A stretch of DNA of 63,128 bases from positions 1-63,128 of the forward strand of contig CABVRX010000021.1 of the NCBI GenBank assembly GCA_902500825.1, read 5' to 3'. Positions within the stretch are counted from its first letter, which is position 1. Each line of letters opens with the position of its first letter. Source of the DNA: an uncultured Nitrospira sp. (GTDB taxonomy: Bacteria; Nitrospirota; Nitrospiria; Nitrospirales; Nitrospiraceae). Below are positions 24,681 to 34,181 of the stretch, in pieces. A program made the position numbers and the translations under genes. The notes below the pieces were generated by a model that was not told the DNA's origin, made no database searches, and saw only the letters and a list, made by a program, of their open reading frames with translations.

Positions 24681-25718
24681 ATGGCGCTGACCCTGCTGGG
24701 ACGACACAATCCGCTCGCCTCTCCTTCTGAACAGCTCAAGGTGCTGGCACAACCCAGCCCTCGCCTTCCTTTTGAAGCCCAACTGGATCAGGCCGGCTTA
24801 TATCCGCTACGTGCCACCAGGATCACGGTCTTGCAGATCAACGTCGGCAAACTGTGCAATCAGACCTGTCGCCATTGCCATGTTGATGCCGGTCCGGATC
24901 GTCCCGAAGCCATGTCCTTGGAAACAGCTGAGCAATGTATTGAGGCTTTGGCGAAAACCGATATTCCGACGATGGATATCACGGGAGGCGCGCCGGAATT
25001 GAATCCTCACTTCCGTTGGCTCGTCAAAAAGTCTCGTGACCTTGGCCGACATGTGATAGATCGCTGTAACCTCTCCGTGTTACTGCTTCCATCGCAGACA
25101 GACTTAGCCGAATTCCTGGCCAATCATCGTGTCGAGATCATCGCCTCGCTTCCCTCATATCGTGCCGGCCAGACCGATGCGCAGCGGGGCGATGGCGTCT
25201 TTGAGAAATCGATGGAGGCGCTTCATCTCTTAAATCGTTTCGGCTATGGACAACCGGACAGTGGGCTCATCCTGAACCTCGTCTACAATCCAGTCGGCGC
25301 ATTCCTACCTCCGAAGCAAGAGGCTATCGAAGCCCAGTTCAAGAAAGAACTGCGCACTCACCATGGCATCGAGTTCAACCGGCTCTACACGATTACCAAC
25401 ATGCCGATCAGCCGATTCCTGGAGTTCCTCGTCGAAAGCGGCAACTATGAACAGTACATGACGCGCTTGGCCAACGCATTCAATCCCGCCGCCGCCGCCG
25501 ATGTCATGTGCCGCTACACCCTGTCTGTCGGATGGGACGGCCGGCTGTATGACTGTGACTTCAATCAGATGCTCAACCTACCCCTCAACCATGGAGCGCC
25601 GTCGCATGTTCGAGACTTCGATCCCGCGCAACTTCATGATCGTCAAATCGTGATACGCAACCATTGCTATGGTTGCACGGCAGGTTCCGGCTCATCGTGT
25701 GGCGGTTCTGTCACTTGA
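24681..25718 (+). CDS. arsS: Arsenosugar biosynthesis radical SAM protein ArsS
   Basis: A 345-residue radical SAM enzyme. The 4Fe-4S motif CNQTCRHC lies at about residues 57-64, a GGAPEL segment follows the SAM site, and the DUF3641-type C-terminus ends in HCYGCTAGSGSSCGG. This is the ArsS family, named for arsenosugar formation in which a 5'-deoxyadenosyl group is joined to methylated arsenic. Many homologues are selenoproteins; here the frame closes at a normal TGA after SVT with Cys at the expected positions, so this is a Cys form. It follows the ArsR gene by 47 bases and precedes pstS by 35, all in one direction. Confidence 0.9.
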   Translation: MALTLLGRHNPLASPSEQLKVLAQPSPRLPFEAQLDQAGLYPLRATRITVLQINVGKLCNQTCRHCHVDAGPDRPEAMSLETAEQCIEALAKTDIPTMDITGGAPELNPHFRWLVKKSRDLGRHVIDRCNLSVLLLPSQTDLAEFLANHRVEIIASLPSYRAGQTDAQRGDGVFEKSMEALHLLNRFGYGQPDSGLILNLVYNPVGAFLPPKQEAIEAQFKKELRTHHGIEFNRLYTITNMPISRFLEFLVESGNYEQYMTRLANAFNPAAAADVMCRYTLSVGWDGRLYDCDFNQMLNLPLNHGAPSHVRDFDPAQLHDRQIVIRNHCYGCTAGSGSSCGGSVT

Positions 25719-25740
25719 ATAATCACCTTCGACTAATATA

Positions 25741-25754
25741 TCTAGTTGTCTAGA
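25741..25754 (+). promoter_or_regulatory. Small hairpin at the pstS start
   Basis: TCTAG-TTGT-CTAGA forms a 5-bp stem whose last base is the A of the proposed pstS ATG. It could hinder ribosome access or be coincidental. Confidence 0.25.
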
Positions 25755-26620
25755 TGTATAGATTTATTCATTTGTACCGATTGAGAATGTGTGCTTCGCT
25801 CGCCGCGTTCTTAGTTGTCGCTGGCTTCGGGACTCCGGAATCGGCGCCAGCTCAAACGATCACCGCAGATCCACTATCCGGCAAGCTGGTGATTACCGGC
25901 GCTAGCACCTTGGCTCCACTGATAGCCGAGATCGGCAAACGATTCGAGAGTATCTACCCCAAAGTGCGTGTGGATGTTCAGACCGGTGGCTCATCCCGCG
26001 GGGTCGCCGACGCTCGCCAGGGTCTCGCCGATATCGGCATGGTCTCGCGCGCGATGAAAGACGACGAGAAAGATCTGCGTGCGTTTCCAGTGGCCCGCGA
26101 CGGCGTGGGAATCATTGTGTACAAGGAGAATCCCGTTCAGGTTCTCACCGACGAGCAAGTTGTCGCGATCTATACGGGCAAAATCACCAATTGGAAGGAT
26201 GTTGGCGGGAAAGACGCTCCCATTACCGTCGTGAATAAAGCCGAGGGGCGGTCTACGCTGGAAGTATTTTTGCACTACTTCAAGATGAAGAACACGGACG
26301 TCAAAGCTCAGATCGTAATCGGCGACAACGAACAGGGAGTCAAGACCGTTGCCGGGAATCGTCATGCCATCGGGTATGTCTCCATCGGCACGGCAGAATA
26401 CGATGAGTTGCAAGGGGTACCGATTAAGCTGCTCTCGGTCGGAGGGGTTACCGCTTCCACGGAAACCGTACGGAACGGCACATTTCCAATCTCCCGTCCA
26501 TTACACGTCATCACTCGTACTCCGCCAGTTGGATTGGCCAAAGCATTTATCGACTACGCACAGTCCAAGGCCGTGCATGACATCATTAAGCAGCAATACT
26601 TTGTCCCGCTGGTCGACTGA
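25754..26620 (+). CDS. pstS: Phosphate ABC transporter substrate-binding protein PstS
   Basis: A 288-residue periplasmic binding protein. A signal peptide (about 1-34, cleavage near APAQT) precedes TGASTLAPL (47-55) and GGSSRG, the oxyanion-binding loops of the PstS/PBP-like family, and a later GRSTLEVF. Role: captures phosphate for PstCAB, and arsenate can be a ligand for such proteins. An alternative start at ATG 25787 would drop the basic n-region, so 25754 is kept. Placed directly after arsS, it may serve arsenic-linked oxyanion uptake or arsenic-responsive phosphate uptake (inference). Confidence 0.9.
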   Translation: MYRFIHLYRLRMCASLAAFLVVAGFGTPESAPAQTITADPLSGKLVITGASTLAPLIAEIGKRFESIYPKVRVDVQTGGSSRGVADARQGLADIGMVSRAMKDDEKDLRAFPVARDGVGIIVYKENPVQVLTDEQVVAIYTGKITNWKDVGGKDAPITVVNKAEGRSTLEVFLHYFKMKNTDVKAQIVIGDNEQGVKTVAGNRHAIGYVSIGTAEYDELQGVPIKLLSVGGVTASTETVRNGTFPISRPLHVITRTPPVGLAKAFIDYAQSKAVHDIIKQQYFVPLVD

Positions 26621-27455
26621 CGAGCTCCTGTGTTGGGTCTTGCGCGGCACCGCGGCTATCGCCGGCACAATCGTCTTGCTCATCGTAGCCTTCCTGATCG
26701 TGGAAGCGCTTCCCGTTCTCCATCACATCGGTCTACTCCGATTTTTTACCGACCCTTCCTGGCATCCAGTCGAGGGATTGTACAACCTCACCCCGATGTT
26801 GTGGGGGACACTGTTCGCCATGACTGGTTCTGTGTTGATCGCCACACCCTTAGGCATTCTCTCGGCCGTCTTTTGTCATTACTATGCGCCACCTGCTCTG
26901 GCCAGGCCCTATCGGCGCCTGATCGAGTTGCTCGCAGGCATTCCTTCCGTGGTCTACGGATTCTGGGGACTCGTGGTGCTTGTCCCGCTGATTGCAGAGA
27001 TACAACCGCCCGGGCCAAGCCTATTAGCGGGCATCCTAATCCTCACGATCATGATTCTCCCCACCATCACGTTGATGGCTGATGCCAGTCTTGCCAACGT
27101 ACCTCAACAATACGTACGCGGGGCTGCCGCGTTGGGGCTTCCACGATGGGCGACAATCCGGGGTGTGGTGTTTCCAGCCGCAAAATCGGGGTTGTTCACT
27201 GGGGTGATCCTGGAAACCGGCCGAGCCATCGGGGAAACGATGGCGATTCTGATGGTCTGTGGGAACGTAGTCCAGATTCCTACCAGCATCTTCGACCCGA
27301 TCCGGACGCTGACCGCCAATATCGCTCTCGAAATGGCCTATGCGCTCGGAGACCATCGCGCTGCGTTGTTCGTCAGTGGACTCGTCTTGATGGCCATGAT
27401 CGTGGCGCTTGCTCTAGCCGCCGAATGGATCAGTCGCGGGAGAGTGTATGGCTAA
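26577..27455 (+). CDS. pstC: Phosphate ABC transporter permease PstC
   Basis: A 292-residue inner-membrane permease with six predicted transmembrane helices and the binding-protein-dependent loop GAAALGLPRWATIRGVVFPAA (EAA-type motif). The start is uncertain. ATG 26577 gives a typical N-terminus, has AAGG just upstream and overlaps pstS by 44 bases; TTG 26601 is the alternative. A longer frame to 26349 runs antiregister through pstS and is rejected. It pairs with PstA, whose gene overlaps the end of this one by eight bases. Confidence 0.9.
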   Translation: MTSLSSNTLSRWSTDELLCWVLRGTAAIAGTIVLLIVAFLIVEALPVLHHIGLLRFFTDPSWHPVEGLYNLTPMLWGTLFAMTGSVLIATPLGILSAVFCHYYAPPALARPYRRLIELLAGIPSVVYGFWGLVVLVPLIAEIQPPGPSLLAGILILTIMILPTITLMADASLANVPQQYVRGAAALGLPRWATIRGVVFPAAKSGLFTGVILETGRAIGETMAILMVCGNVVQIPTSIFDPIRTLTANIALEMAYALGDHRAALFVSGLVLMAMIVALALAAEWISRGRVYG

Positions 27456-28311
27456 GACTCTGAGCCGACTACAGAATCCCCGTGAATGGCTTGCGCTCGT
27501 TTTCGTCTGGGGAGCCGCGGCTCTCGTGACCGCTACATTCTGTTGGTTATTGGGCGATATCATCCGGCACGGGCTGAGCCACATCTCATGGACATTTCTG
27601 ACTGCTCCCCCGGAGAACGCGGGACGCCGAGGCGGAATTGGTCCTATTCTGGTTTCGACGTCCTTGATTCTGGGAGTCTGCCTCGCAGTCTCCCTCCCCA
27701 TTGGTATCGGCACCGCCGTCCTTCTTGCCGAATTTACATCCGACCAAAGCCTGTTCGGATGGATGACTCGCCGCAGCCTCGATATCCTGGCTGGTGTGCC
27801 GTCGATTGTCTTCGGCCTGTTCGGCAACGCATTCTTTTGCAAGACACTGGGGCTCGGCTTTTCGATCCTCTCCGGCGGCCTGACTCTGGCCTGCATGGTG
27901 TTGCCGATCTTGATCCGATCAACGGAGGAAGGATTTCGCGCTGTGCCGGCTAGTTACCGGCTTTCCGCCGCGGCACTAGGACTGTCCCGCACCACGACCC
28001 TCGTTCACCTCTTGCTACCGGCAGCGGTACCCGGTCTCTTGGTTGGTCTAGTCCTTGGAGTCGGCCGTGCGATTGCTGAGACTGCTGCGCTCATCTTCAC
28101 AAGCGGTTATGTGGATCGGATGCCGGAGTCGCTGCTCGATTCCGGTCGCGCATTATCTATCCACATCTTCGATCTCTCCATGAACGTGTCCGGCGGAGAC
28201 GCGAATGCCTATGCCTCAGCGCTGGTCTTGGTCATCATGTTACTCGCCATCAACGGTACCGCCTCTTGGCTGGCAACCTACGGACTTCACCGAAAGGTCG
28301 TGACAGTATGA
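27448..28311 (+). CDS. pstA: Phosphate ABC transporter permease PstA
   Basis: A 287-residue inner-membrane permease with six hydrophobic segments and the EAA-like loop ALGLSRTTTLVHLLLPAAVPG in the second half. A typical PstA segment RRGGIGPILVSTSLIL lies near residue 55-70. It overlaps pstC by eight bases and pstB by four (ATGA), so translation of the transporter genes is coupled. It forms the heterodimeric channel with PstC and is powered by PstB. Confidence 0.92.
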   Translation: MAKTLSRLQNPREWLALVFVWGAAALVTATFCWLLGDIIRHGLSHISWTFLTAPPENAGRRGGIGPILVSTSLILGVCLAVSLPIGIGTAVLLAEFTSDQSLFGWMTRRSLDILAGVPSIVFGLFGNAFFCKTLGLGFSILSGGLTLACMVLPILIRSTEEGFRAVPASYRLSAAALGLSRTTTLVHLLLPAAVPGLLVGLVLGVGRAIAETAALIFTSGYVDRMPESLLDSGRALSIHIFDLSMNVSGGDANAYASALVLVIMLLAINGTASWLATYGLHRKVVTV

Positions 28312-29147
28312 CGCCGGTCGAACCCATCACAGGGCTGCGCGCTCGACATCCGCTCGAAGAGCGACCTGCTTGCCCTGCGCCTCAACCCATCGTTGAGGTC
28401 GATCGGCTCAGCTTGTACTACGGGGAAAAGCCGGCGTTTCAGGACGTGACCTTGTCGATCAATAAGGGATGCATTACGGCTCTCGTAGGACCTTCCGGAT
28501 GCGGAAAGACCAGCTTCCTCACTTGCCTGAACCGCCTCACCGATCTAATCACCGGGTGTCGTGTCTCGGGGCGGATTACGATCGATGCGCTCGATGTGTT
28601 GGCACCAAGTACCAATGTGATTCAGCTCCGCCGCCGCATCGGTATGATTTTTCAGAAACCGAATCCCTTTCCGTTGACGATCCGGAGAAACCTAGAGTTC
28701 CCCCTGCGTGAGCATGGGCTACAAGATCGAGAACAGATTACCCAGACGATGGAGGCCACCTTACGAGATGTCGGCCTCTGGGACGAGGTCAAGGATCGGC
28801 TGGACTCACCGGCTCTGGCCCTATCGGGAGGCCAACAACAACGCCTCTGTATCGCCAGAGCTCTTGCTCTTTTTCCTGAGGTACTGCTCATGGATGAACC
28901 GTGCAGCGCCCTCGATCCGCTCTCCAGCGGCGTAGTCGAAGATTTGATTGTGAGCCTGCGGAGCCACTATACCGTGTTGATCGTCACCCACAACCTGGCT
29001 CAGGCCAGGCGCATTGCGGATTATGCTGCCTTATTCTGGGTTCAGAATGGAGCCGGACAGTTGATTGAGACCGGAACCGCGAAGCAGATATTTGAGGAAC
29101 CCCGTGATCCACTGACCGCAGCGTATGTCAGCGGGATGCGAGGATAA
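28308..29147 (+). CDS. pstB: Phosphate ABC transporter ATPase PstB
   Basis: A 279-residue ABC ATPase: Walker A GPSGCGKTS (about 62-70), signature LSGGQQQRL, Walker B EVLLMDEPCSALDP and switch His in VTHN. An extra ~30 residues precede the first strand compared with E. coli PstB. ATG 28308 overlaps the pstA stop in ATGA; a frame starting at 28266 is less likely because it would lie inside pstA. It is the last gene of the operon. No phoU follows, so Pho signalling, if any, is handled elsewhere. Confidence 0.94.
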   Translation: MTPVEPITGLRARHPLEERPACPAPQPIVEVDRLSLYYGEKPAFQDVTLSINKGCITALVGPSGCGKTSFLTCLNRLTDLITGCRVSGRITIDALDVLAPSTNVIQLRRRIGMIFQKPNPFPLTIRRNLEFPLREHGLQDREQITQTMEATLRDVGLWDEVKDRLDSPALALSGGQQQRLCIARALALFPEVLLMDEPCSALDPLSSGVVEDLIVSLRSHYTVLIVTHNLAQARRIADYAALFWVQNGAGQLIETGTAKQIFEEPRDPLTAAYVSGMRG

Positions 29148-29227
29148 GGGCCATCTAGATCTTGTCACCCGTATCACACTCTGCTAAGGTGTCCCTCGTT
29201 TTCTATCGCTATTAAATTACACACTGA

Positions 29228-30355
29228 ATGGTCTGGGACCCAAAAGATCCGTGGGGCAAAAAGCCTGATCCGCTTGAAGAGGCCTTCAAGCAGGCCCAGT
29301 CACAATTCAAGGACATGTTCCCTGCCGGTGGATTGAAAAGTCTTCTGCCATCAGGCGGCATCGTAAATCTCGTCATCGCCGCTGTGCTGATCTTTCTCGT
29401 CTGGCAAAGTGTGTTTATCGTCGCGCCGGATGAAGAGGGTATCGTGAAACGGTTCGGCATTCCGGTCCGTACGGTGGAGCCAGGCCCACATTTCAAGATT
29501 CCTCTCGTTGAAACCGTCCTCCAGCCGAAAGTCGCCAAACTCTATCGCGTGGAAGTCGGCTTCCGCACCAACCAACAAGGCCGGCAGCAGACGGTACCCC
29601 AGGAAGCCTTGATGTTGACCGGCGATATGAACATCCTGGCGATCGAATTCATTGTTCAATACAAGATCAAAGAAGGCCGCGACTTCCTGTTCAATGTGGC
29701 CGATATCCATGAGACCATCGGCAAAGCGGCTGAGGCTTCCATGCGGGAAGTAGTCGGCAAGAGCAAGATCGACGAAGCCCTAACCACCGGGAAAGCGGTG
29801 ATTCAACAAGACACTATGACGTTGCTTCAGACGATTCTCGATCAATACCACTCAGGTGTGCAGATCGCCGCCGTACAACTCCAGGACGTCGATCCTCCAG
29901 AAGCCGTTGCTGCCGCGTTCAAAGACGTGACGAACGCCAAAGAAGACCGGGAAAAGCTCATCAATCAGGCGCAAGGGTACCGCAATGACATCATTCCAAG
30001 GGCCAAGGGCGAAGCTGCTGAGCTAGTCAACCGAGCGCGAGGGTTTGCTCAGGCGCGGGTCAATCGTGCTCAGGGGGAGACGAATCGGTTCCTTGCCACC
30101 TTGAAGGAGTACAATCAAGCGAAAGACGTCATCAGCAAGCGGATCTATATAGAAACCTTGGAAGAAATCCTTCCCAATATGGAGAAAATCATCATCGATG
30201 GGAAAGGTGGAGAGCGCCTCTTGCCGTATCTTCCACTGGATCGCATCTCCAAATCCGGACACTCAACCGTCGCTAAACCGGCCCCGCAACTTGAAGGTGA
30301 GGAACCCAGACCTGATCCATCGTCCACCCTAAAGTCGAGGAACACCAGGCCATGA
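29228..30355 (+). CDS. hflK: HflK, membrane-bound FtsH modulator
   Basis: A 375-residue SPFH/prohibitin protein. A Gly/Pro/Asp-rich N-terminus (WDPKDPWGKKPDPLEE) is the usual HflK leader, a transmembrane segment lies at about 48-66, and the band-7 domain follows with VAPDEEGIVKRFG. Long coiled-coil stretches (about 230-310) contain the conserved QAQGYRNDIIPRAKGEA. HflK-HflC form a periplasmic-side cage around FtsH and modulate membrane-protein degradation. It overlaps hflC by four bases (ATGA), the typical operon. No good ribosome binding site is seen before ATG 29228. Confidence 0.95.
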   Translation: MVWDPKDPWGKKPDPLEEAFKQAQSQFKDMFPAGGLKSLLPSGGIVNLVIAAVLIFLVWQSVFIVAPDEEGIVKRFGIPVRTVEPGPHFKIPLVETVLQPKVAKLYRVEVGFRTNQQGRQQTVPQEALMLTGDMNILAIEFIVQYKIKEGRDFLFNVADIHETIGKAAEASMREVVGKSKIDEALTTGKAVIQQDTMTLLQTILDQYHSGVQIAAVQLQDVDPPEAVAAAFKDVTNAKEDREKLINQAQGYRNDIIPRAKGEAAELVNRARGFAQARVNRAQGETNRFLATLKEYNQAKDVISKRIYIETLEEILPNMEKIIIDGKGGERLLPYLPLDRISKSGHSTVAKPAPQLEGEEPRPDPSSTLKSRNTRP

Positions 30356-31212
30356 CGAAGCAGGGATTGGTGATCGCACTCCTCGCTCTAACGGTTGCCC
30401 TGTTTGTGCTCGGGGCTTCCCCGCTCTTCGTCGTGGACGTGATCCAGACGGCAATCGTCGTGCAACTCGGAAAGCCCGTTCGAAACATCACTGAGCCGGG
30501 ACTGTACGCGAAAATGCCGTTCGTCCAGGAAGTGACCTACTTTGAGAAACGTTTACTGGATTACGATTCGAACGCCCAGGACGTCATTACTTCGGACAAG
30601 AAGACCCTGTTGCTGGATAACTTTGCAAAATGGAGAATCGTCGACCCTCTAAAAGTTTACCAGAACTTCCAGAGCCAGCGAGGCGCTCTCCAACGGTTGC
30701 ACGATATCATCTATTCCGAGCTCCGCGTGGAGCTAGGCCGGCACGAGCTGCTCGAAATCGTCTCGAGCACGAGGGCCGACATCATGAGGGTGGTCACCGA
30801 ACGGGCGAACGAAAAGGCCTCGGCCTACGGCATCGAAATCCAGGATGTTCGGATCAAACGAGCTGATTTGCCCGAACAAAATGAGAAGGCAGTCTTTGCG
30901 CGCATGCAGGCCGAACGGGAGCGGCAGGCCAAGCAATATCGCGCCGAGGGAGCGGAAGAAGCTCAAAAAATCAGGTCGGAAGCCGAAAAAGACCGGGAAA
31001 TTATTCTAGCCCAGGCTTATAAAGAGTCGGAAGAACTACGAGGAGGCGGAGACGCCAAGGCATTTCGAATCTATGCCGACGCTTACCGGCAGGACCTGAA
31101 GTTTTTCGAGTTCACCCGTTCGATGGAAGCCTATAAAAGCGCCTTCAAAGACGGCTCAACTTTGGTGATGAGCCCGGATTCTGAATTCTTCCGATATTTG
31201 AAGCAGCGCTGA
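30352..31212 (+). CDS. hflC: HflC, membrane-bound FtsH modulator
   Basis: A 286-residue partner of HflK. An N-terminal membrane anchor (about 5-27) leads to an SPFH domain beginning FVVDVIQTAIVVQLGKP and a C-terminal coiled coil with the typical RMQAERERQAKQYRAEGAEE and FFEFTRSMEAYK segments. The stop at 31210-31212 is only four bases from the convergent fhs stop, so the two transcripts must run into each other unless stopped within coding sequence. Confidence 0.95.
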   Translation: MTKQGLVIALLALTVALFVLGASPLFVVDVIQTAIVVQLGKPVRNITEPGLYAKMPFVQEVTYFEKRLLDYDSNAQDVITSDKKTLLLDNFAKWRIVDPLKVYQNFQSQRGALQRLHDIIYSELRVELGRHELLEIVSSTRADIMRVVTERANEKASAYGIEIQDVRIKRADLPEQNEKAVFARMQAERERQAKQYRAEGAEEAQKIRSEAEKDREIILAQAYKESEELRGGGDAKAFRIYADAYRQDLKFFEFTRSMEAYKSAFKDGSTLVMSPDSEFFRYLKQR

Positions 31213-31216
31213 GCAC

Positions 31217-32899
31217 TTATGAAAGCCCTACAATTTTCCCGCTTGTCGGATCAAGCTTAATCCGTTCACCGGCTGGCTTCTTGGGCAATCCCGGCATGAG
31301 CTGAATTCCTGAGCAGACTGCGGTCACAAATCCTGCTCCGGCTAGAATCCGCAACTCTCGGATAGGCACCGTAAATCCACTTGGTCTCCCCTTTAGTCCA
31401 GGATCGTGTGATAGAGACAGAGGAGTTTTTGCCATACAGATCGGTAAGCCGCCATACCCCAATGTCTCGGCGGTATCTATTTGACGTTCGGCCGCTGGCT
31501 CAAATGTCACTCCGGCGGCTCCGTACATGCTGGTTGCAATGGTTTCGATCTTTTTCCTGATCGGCCAGGACAATTCGTAAAGATGTTTGAAATGAGCCGG
31601 CCCTTCAGATGTCTTGACGACGGCGGCGGCCAGCTGTTCTGCTCCCTTCCCTCCGTCGGCCCAGTGGGTTGAGACTGCCGCATCTGCCGCTCCCATCTTG
31701 AGCGACTGTTCGCAAACCCAGTCCAATTCGTCCTGAGGGTCATCTGTGAAGGCATTGACGGCGACAACGACTGGTACTCCGTGCACGAGAACGTTGGCGA
31801 TATGCTGTTGCAGATTGGTGATTCCCTTTGAGAGTGCTTCCTGATTCGGACCCGTTAGCCCCGCAGGCAAGGCAACGCCTGCTTTGGCAACCCCTCCGCC
31901 GCCATGGAGTTTCAGCGCCCGTAATGTCGCCACGACCACCGCGACCGTCGGAGCAAATCCCGATGCACGGCACTTGATGTTAAAGAACTTTTCGCCTCCA
32001 AGATCGCTGCCGAAACCCGCTTCTGTAACGACGAAGTCAGCGCATCTCAGCGCAATCGCATCGGAAATGATCGAGCAATTGCCATGCGCAATGTTGCCGA
32101 ATGGCCCGGTATGGACGAATGCCGGCGTTCCTTCAAGAGTTTGGACGAGATTTGGCTTTAAGGCATCTTTCAGGAGAACTGCCATAGAACCCACACAGCC
32201 CAGCTCTTCAGCGGTGACCGGCCTCCCTGACGTTGTTAATCCGACCACCATTCGGCCAAGTCGCTCGCGGAGATCCCGTTGATCCTTCGCCAGAGCCAGC
32301 GCCGCCATCACTTCCGAAGCTTCGGTGATGACAAATCGCCCCAGGTGTCTGTCCGATTCTTCTCCCAACAGGACCTCCCGGAGAGCTCGATCACTGATAC
32401 TCAAGGTCCGAGGCCATGTAATCCGTTGAGGATCGATTGAGAGAGGATTGCCATGGAACAGATGATTGTCGAGAAACGCGGAGAGCAGATTGTGGCTGGC
32501 AGCCACCGCATGGGCATCTCCGGTCAAGTGAAGGTTGATATCTTCCATTGGAATGACTTGGGCATGTCCTCCGCCGGTTCCCCCTCCCTTCACCCCAAAT
32601 ACAGGCCCGAGCGAAGGCTGTCTGAGGGTGAGGGCAGCCCGGTGTCCTAGGCGCGAGAGTCCCATGGCAAGACCTATTGACGTCGTGGTCTTTCCCTCTC
32701 CTAATGGCGTGGGGTTAATCGCTGTAACCAGGACATAGCGGCTCTTCTGGACAGTCGTCAGGCGATCCAATATTCGTAACGAGATCTTCGCCTTGTCCTG
32801 CCCATATAGAGTGAGCTCTTCGGCACAGATCCCTAATTGGGAACCAATTTCGACAATTGGACGAAGGGTAACAGATTGAGCAATTTCGAGGTCGATCAA
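31217..32899 (-). CDS. fhs: Formate-tetrahydrofolate ligase
   Basis: A 560-residue ATP-dependent enzyme making 10-formyl-THF from formate and THF in one-carbon metabolism. The phosphate-binding loop TPLGEGKTTT is at 64-73. Further family signatures include QPSLGPVFGVKGGGTGGGH, the substrate-site motif EAGFGSDLGGEKF and the C-terminal LPKKPAGERI. The length matches the usual 555-560. Standing alone without folD or purine genes, it could feed biosynthesis or formate use. The start ATG 32899 has GAGCC-type upstream sequence (AGAGCC) but no strong ribosome binding site. Confidence 0.96.
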   Translation of the reverse strand: MIDLEIAQSVTLRPIVEIGSQLGICAEELTLYGQDKAKISLRILDRLTTVQKSRYVLVTAINPTPLGEGKTTTSIGLAMGLSRLGHRAALTLRQPSLGPVFGVKGGGTGGGHAQVIPMEDINLHLTGDAHAVAASHNLLSAFLDNHLFHGNPLSIDPQRITWPRTLSISDRALREVLLGEESDRHLGRFVITEASEVMAALALAKDQRDLRERLGRMVVGLTTSGRPVTAEELGCVGSMAVLLKDALKPNLVQTLEGTPAFVHTGPFGNIAHGNCSIISDAIALRCADFVVTEAGFGSDLGGEKFFNIKCRASGFAPTVAVVVATLRALKLHGGGGVAKAGVALPAGLTGPNQEALSKGITNLQQHIANVLVHGVPVVVAVNAFTDDPQDELDWVCEQSLKMGAADAAVSTHWADGGKGAEQLAAAVVKTSEGPAHFKHLYELSWPIRKKIETIATSMYGAAGVTFEPAAERQIDTAETLGYGGLPICMAKTPLSLSHDPGLKGRPSGFTVPIRELRILAGAGFVTAVCSGIQLMPGLPKKPAGERIKLDPTSGKIVGLS

Positions 32900-33050
32900 G
32901 AGGCTCTCATCTTGTTTTACCTAGCCTTGCAGAAGGCCCGAGTATAAGTAGGGCCATGACTTGAAGCAAACTACCGAGACATAGTTGAGATTGGAGCTTG
33001 AGGCTAGCAAAACAGGCTGGCTAACTTGAAATCAGGATCTGACCCGATCG

Positions 33051-34073
33051 CTACTCTAGGATGTACTTGGTGGGGTCAAGTGCCTGGCCATTCAATTTCA
33101 CCATGTAGTGCAGGTGAGGACCGGTGGCCAAACCCGAGCTTCCAACAAGCGCAATGACGTCCCCTCGCTCGACCCTCTGGCCTTCCTTCACCAAGGCCTT
33201 TGCGAGGTGCCCGTAAAGAGTTTCAACTCCAAATCCATGATCGAGACGGACTAAGTTCCCAAGCTTAGGATCGTATCCTATGGATGTAATCCTTCCTTGG
33301 GCTGGTGCACGGACTGGAGTGTTTGGCGCGGCTCCTATATCCAGTCCATCATGCCAGGCAGGCTTCTCCGTGAAAGGCGAGATTCGAGGTCCAAACCCAG
33401 ACGTTACCCAACCTTTCACCGGCCAAATCGAGGGTGTCGAGGCCCAGCGAGACGAACGCTGTTCGGCTGCTTGTGACAATTCGTCAAGAATGCGTTCCTG
33501 CGCCGTTGCTTGTTTTGAAAGCGATTCCAAGCCTTCTTTCACTGATGCAATGGCCTGGAGGTTATCCCGAGATGACTCTAGGTCAACGGCGTAAGAATGT
33601 TCCTGATTACCGTCGGACGTCTGCATTGAAGCACCTGATGAAGGCTTCGGTGCATTTTCACCTGATATAGCGACTCCTTCTTCAGGAATCGGTACCTCTT
33701 CTCCACCTCTACCATTTGCCATATCCCCGGTCTTGGGAACTTCTATACCCAGCATAACTCGAAGTCTTTGATTGACTTCATTCATCGCACCAAGGCGCTT
33801 CTTCAGGTCATCAACGGCGGTTGAGAACGCCGCAGTCTGCTCCCGTGCACTCATGGCTTCGATACGGAACGCCGCCAGCTCCCATACCTCTCCCGTCCTG
33901 ATGACATAGTGCGAAACTACAAGAAGATCAGCAAGGACAACTACGCCCAAACAGACCAGCAATCGGCGAAGGAGCTTCTTCGAAAAGCTGAAGCGGATAG
34001 GCTTTGCAGTGGATCCTCTGAACACAACCACGGTGTAGGCATCGCCGTCTTGAATATTATTCGTCTGGCTCAT
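33051..34073 (-). CDS. M23 (LytM-type) murein peptidase with membrane anchor
   Basis: A 340-residue protein. A basic cytoplasmic N-terminus and a transmembrane helix (about 36-54) are followed by a coiled coil (about 70-105), a Ser/Gly-rich linker, a second helix, then the M23 domain with HDGLDIG (zinc ligands His and Asp), YGHL and HLHYM motifs, all intact. It is an active endopeptidase cleaving peptidoglycan cross-links, or an amidase-activator type; the intact ligands favour an active enzyme. It lies 151 bases upstream of fhs in the same direction, with no gene in the gap. Confidence 0.93.
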   Translation of the reverse strand: MSQTNNIQDGDAYTVVVFRGSTAKPIRFSFSKKLLRRLLVCLGVVVLADLLVVSHYVIRTGEVWELAAFRIEAMSAREQTAAFSTAVDDLKKRLGAMNEVNQRLRVMLGIEVPKTGDMANGRGGEEVPIPEEGVAISGENAPKPSSGASMQTSDGNQEHSYAVDLESSRDNLQAIASVKEGLESLSKQATAQERILDELSQAAEQRSSRWASTPSIWPVKGWVTSGFGPRISPFTEKPAWHDGLDIGAAPNTPVRAPAQGRITSIGYDPKLGNLVRLDHGFGVETLYGHLAKALVKEGQRVERGDVIALVGSSGLATGPHLHYMVKLNGQALDPTKYILE

Positions 34074-34181
34074 GTCCTTGGTCTCCCCTGCCGATTATAC
34101 CTGCCCGCAAGTTACTGATTTGGCCCCTTACTGGTCAACCCTAAAATAGTGTCTAGACGGGGGCGATTTCAACCACATCAT

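Noticed and set aside
25650-25740. Possible selenocysteine read-through at the end of arsS
   Set aside because: Cysteines occupy the expected motif positions and the TGA follows the complete motif; sequence after it is not family-like.
30352-31260. Terminator between hflC and fhs
   Set aside because: Only four bases separate the stops, and no GC-rich hairpin with T-run was found in the nearby coding ends.
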